From the NCBI RefSeq assembly GCF_900156895.1, contig NZ_FTPD01000067.1:486699-550698 (forward strand): a stretch of DNA of 64,000 bases, written 5' to 3'. This stretch comes from Mesorhizobium prunaredense. GTDB lineage: Bacteria; Pseudomonadota; Alphaproteobacteria; Rhizobiales; Rhizobiaceae. Both the position numbers and the translations under genes were made by a program. A model generated the notes under the pieces. That model did no database searches, was not told where the DNA came from, and saw only the letters and a list, made by a program, of their open reading frames with translations. Shown here one piece after another: positions 63,076-64,000 of the stretch (positions within the stretch are counted from its first letter, which is position 1; every line of letters begins with the position of its first letter).

Positions 63076-63190
63076 GTAGGGGAATAAGGGAGTAGGGGAA
63101 TAAGGGAGTAGGGAAGAGCGAATAGCTTTGCGGTCGACCCTGCGGACTTTTTTCCCTACTCCCCTACTGCCTTATTCCCCTACTCCCCTA
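63076..63190. repeat. Repeat arms forming a large imperfect hairpin after the RNase J gene
   Basis: The left arm has two tandem copies of GGGGAATAAGGGAGTA. After a spacer of about 37 bases, the right arm carries similar units in inverted form (TACTCCCCTACTGCCTTATT). Together they could fold into a long hairpin that overlaps the leader of the epimerase gene. Confidence 0.8.
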
Positions 63191-63208
63191 ACTTTCCACG
63201 GAGTTCCA

Positions 63209-63613
63209 ATGCTTGGACGCCTGAACCATGTCGCGCTTGCCGTGCCGGATCTGGCTGCGGCGACAGCGGCTTATCGAGACACGCTCGGCGCTCGGGTGAC
63301 AGCGCCGCAGGCGCTGCCGGAGCATGGCGTGACGGTGGTGTTCGTCGATGTCGGCAATACCAAGATCGAATTGCTGGAGCCGCTTGGTGAGGGTTCGCCG
63401 ATCGCGGCATTCCTCGAGAAGAACCCCTCGGGCGGCATGCATCATCTGTGCTATGAGGTCGACGATATTCTTGCCGCGCGTGATCACCTCATCGCCAGCG
63501 GCGCCCGCGTCCTCGGCGACGGCAACCCGAAGACCGGCGCGCACGGCAAGCCGGTGCTGTTCCTGCATCCCAAGGATTTCTTCGGCACGCTGGTCGAACT
63601 GGAGCAAGCATGA
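63209..63613 (+). CDS. mce: Methylmalonyl-CoA epimerase
   Basis: The enzyme interconverts the two epimers of methylmalonyl-CoA in propionate use, upstream of the cobalamin-dependent mutase. LGRLNHVALAVPDLAAATAA, LPEHGVTVVFVDVGNTKIEL, GGMHHLCYEVDDILAARDHL and FLHPKDFFGTLVELEQ are family features, with metal-binding His and Glu at the usual places. The length is 134 residues from the ATG at 63209; the open frame upstream reads the repeat. Confidence 0.95.
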   Translation: MLGRLNHVALAVPDLAAATAAYRDTLGARVTAPQALPEHGVTVVFVDVGNTKIELLEPLGEGSPIAAFLEKNPSGGMHHLCYEVDDILAARDHLIASGARVLGDGNPKTGAHGKPVLFLHPKDFFGTLVELEQA

Positions 63614-63894
63614 GCTGGGTTTCATTTCTCGCCCTGTTCTTCATCACATGGTGGGTGGTGCTGTTCGCCATCCTGCCGTTCAGCCTGAGGACGCAGGACG
63701 AGGATGAGGACGTGACGCTGGGCACGGTATCCAGCGCGCCGCGCGGACCGCATATGCTGCGCGCGGTGCTGCGGACGACGATCGTCACGCTGGTTCTGCT
63801 TGGCATCTTTTATGGCATTACGCGGGGGCTCGGCCTCGGCATCGACGACATCCCGCACATCGTGCCGGATTTCATCCGGAGTCCCGAAAACTAG
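63610..63894 (+). CDS. DUF1467-family membrane protein
   Basis: The 94-residue protein has two helices (VSFLALFFITWWVVLFAILP and LRTTIVTLVLLGIFYGITRG) with a charged acidic loop between them. The start WVSFLALFFITWW is the hallmark of DUF1467, a family often found after the epimerase gene in Rhizobiales. Its ATG overlaps the mce stop by four bases. The function is unknown. Confidence 0.92.
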   Translation: MSWVSFLALFFITWWVVLFAILPFSLRTQDEDEDVTLGTVSSAPRGPHMLRAVLRTTIVTLVLLGIFYGITRGLGLGIDDIPHIVPDFIRSPEN

Positions 63895-64000
63895 CTAGTG
63901 TCCGTCCATAAACAGTAACTTTTCGAAGTATTCATTGTAGACGCCCATGTAGGTATAGGTATTTCCGACTGTTTTTGTGGTTCGATGTGCATGGGGCGTT
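63895..64000 (-). CDS. C-terminal end of an unidentified minus-strand protein, cut by window edge
   Basis: From the window edge to a stop at 63895-63897 the minus strand is open and reads TVGNTYTYMGVYNEYFEKLL followed by FMDGH. The sequence looks protein-like and is lower in GC than the neighbouring genes. The family cannot be identified from 35 residues. The stop lies directly next to the DUF1467 stop codon. Confidence 0.4.
   Translation of the reverse strand, partial: TPHAHRTTKTVGNTYTYMGVYNEYFEKLLFMDGH

Overview
The window looks like chromosomal DNA of a rhizobial alphaproteobacterium, most likely Mesorhizobium or a close relative. The reasons are the high GC content, the aerobic cob (vitamin B12) gene set, the rhizobial complex I operon followed by birA, RNase J, methylmalonyl-CoA epimerase and a DUF1467 gene, a DUF768-type protein, a BA14K-type protein, and Rhizobiales-style palindromic repeats.

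Positions 1-18400 form a patchy accessory and stress region. It holds a phospholipase D/cardiolipin synthase-like gene, an endonuclease/phosphatase-fold gene, a small carbohydrate cluster (a GH1-like glycosidase, UDP-galactopyranose mutase, a glycosyltransferase and a beta-propeller glycosidase-like protein), a YciE/YciF (DUF892) protein, a PHA depolymerase-like esterase, a Crp/Fnr regulator, a manganese catalase, a PilZ protein, a BA14K protein and many very small genes. Decayed genes lie between them: a frameshifted protein, a DUF768 remnant and a serine recombinase relic. Four sites of the form GGAAC-N16-(A/G)GTT, resembling EcfG/RpoE2 general stress promoters, lie just upstream of genes here in the right orientation.

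Positions 18500-26500 carry a second endonuclease/phosphatase-fold gene, a Nudix protein, a MacAB-like tripartite export operon, a PhzF-family gene, a tRNA-Lys(CUU) and an MgtC-family gene.

Positions 26514-42600 carry the aerobic cobalamin pathway. On the minus strand a cobalamin riboswitch precedes a DUF1636 gene, then cobW, cobN, cobG, cobH, cobI, cobJ, and then cobL, cobE, cobM, cobA, cobB, cobS and cobT. Most neighbours overlap by 4 bases. The single exception is cobK, which lies on the plus strand between cobJ and cobL and overlaps both. Three palindromic elements sit in frame inside cobG (one) and cobN (two).

Positions 42624-63900 hold a YcaQ/AlkX-like gene and the full nuoA-N operon, followed by birA, an RNase J gene, a methylmalonyl-CoA epimerase gene and a DUF1467 gene. 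The nuo operon carries two non-standard genes: a 229-residue protein between nuoF and nuoG whose C-terminal domain also ends NuoE, and an 86-residue two-helix membrane protein that overlaps nuoI and touches nuoH. Short tandem arrays follow the stop codons of several genes. No entirely new pathway is evident. The most unusual structures are the antisense cobK inside the cob cluster, the in-frame palindromic elements, and the modified nuo operon.
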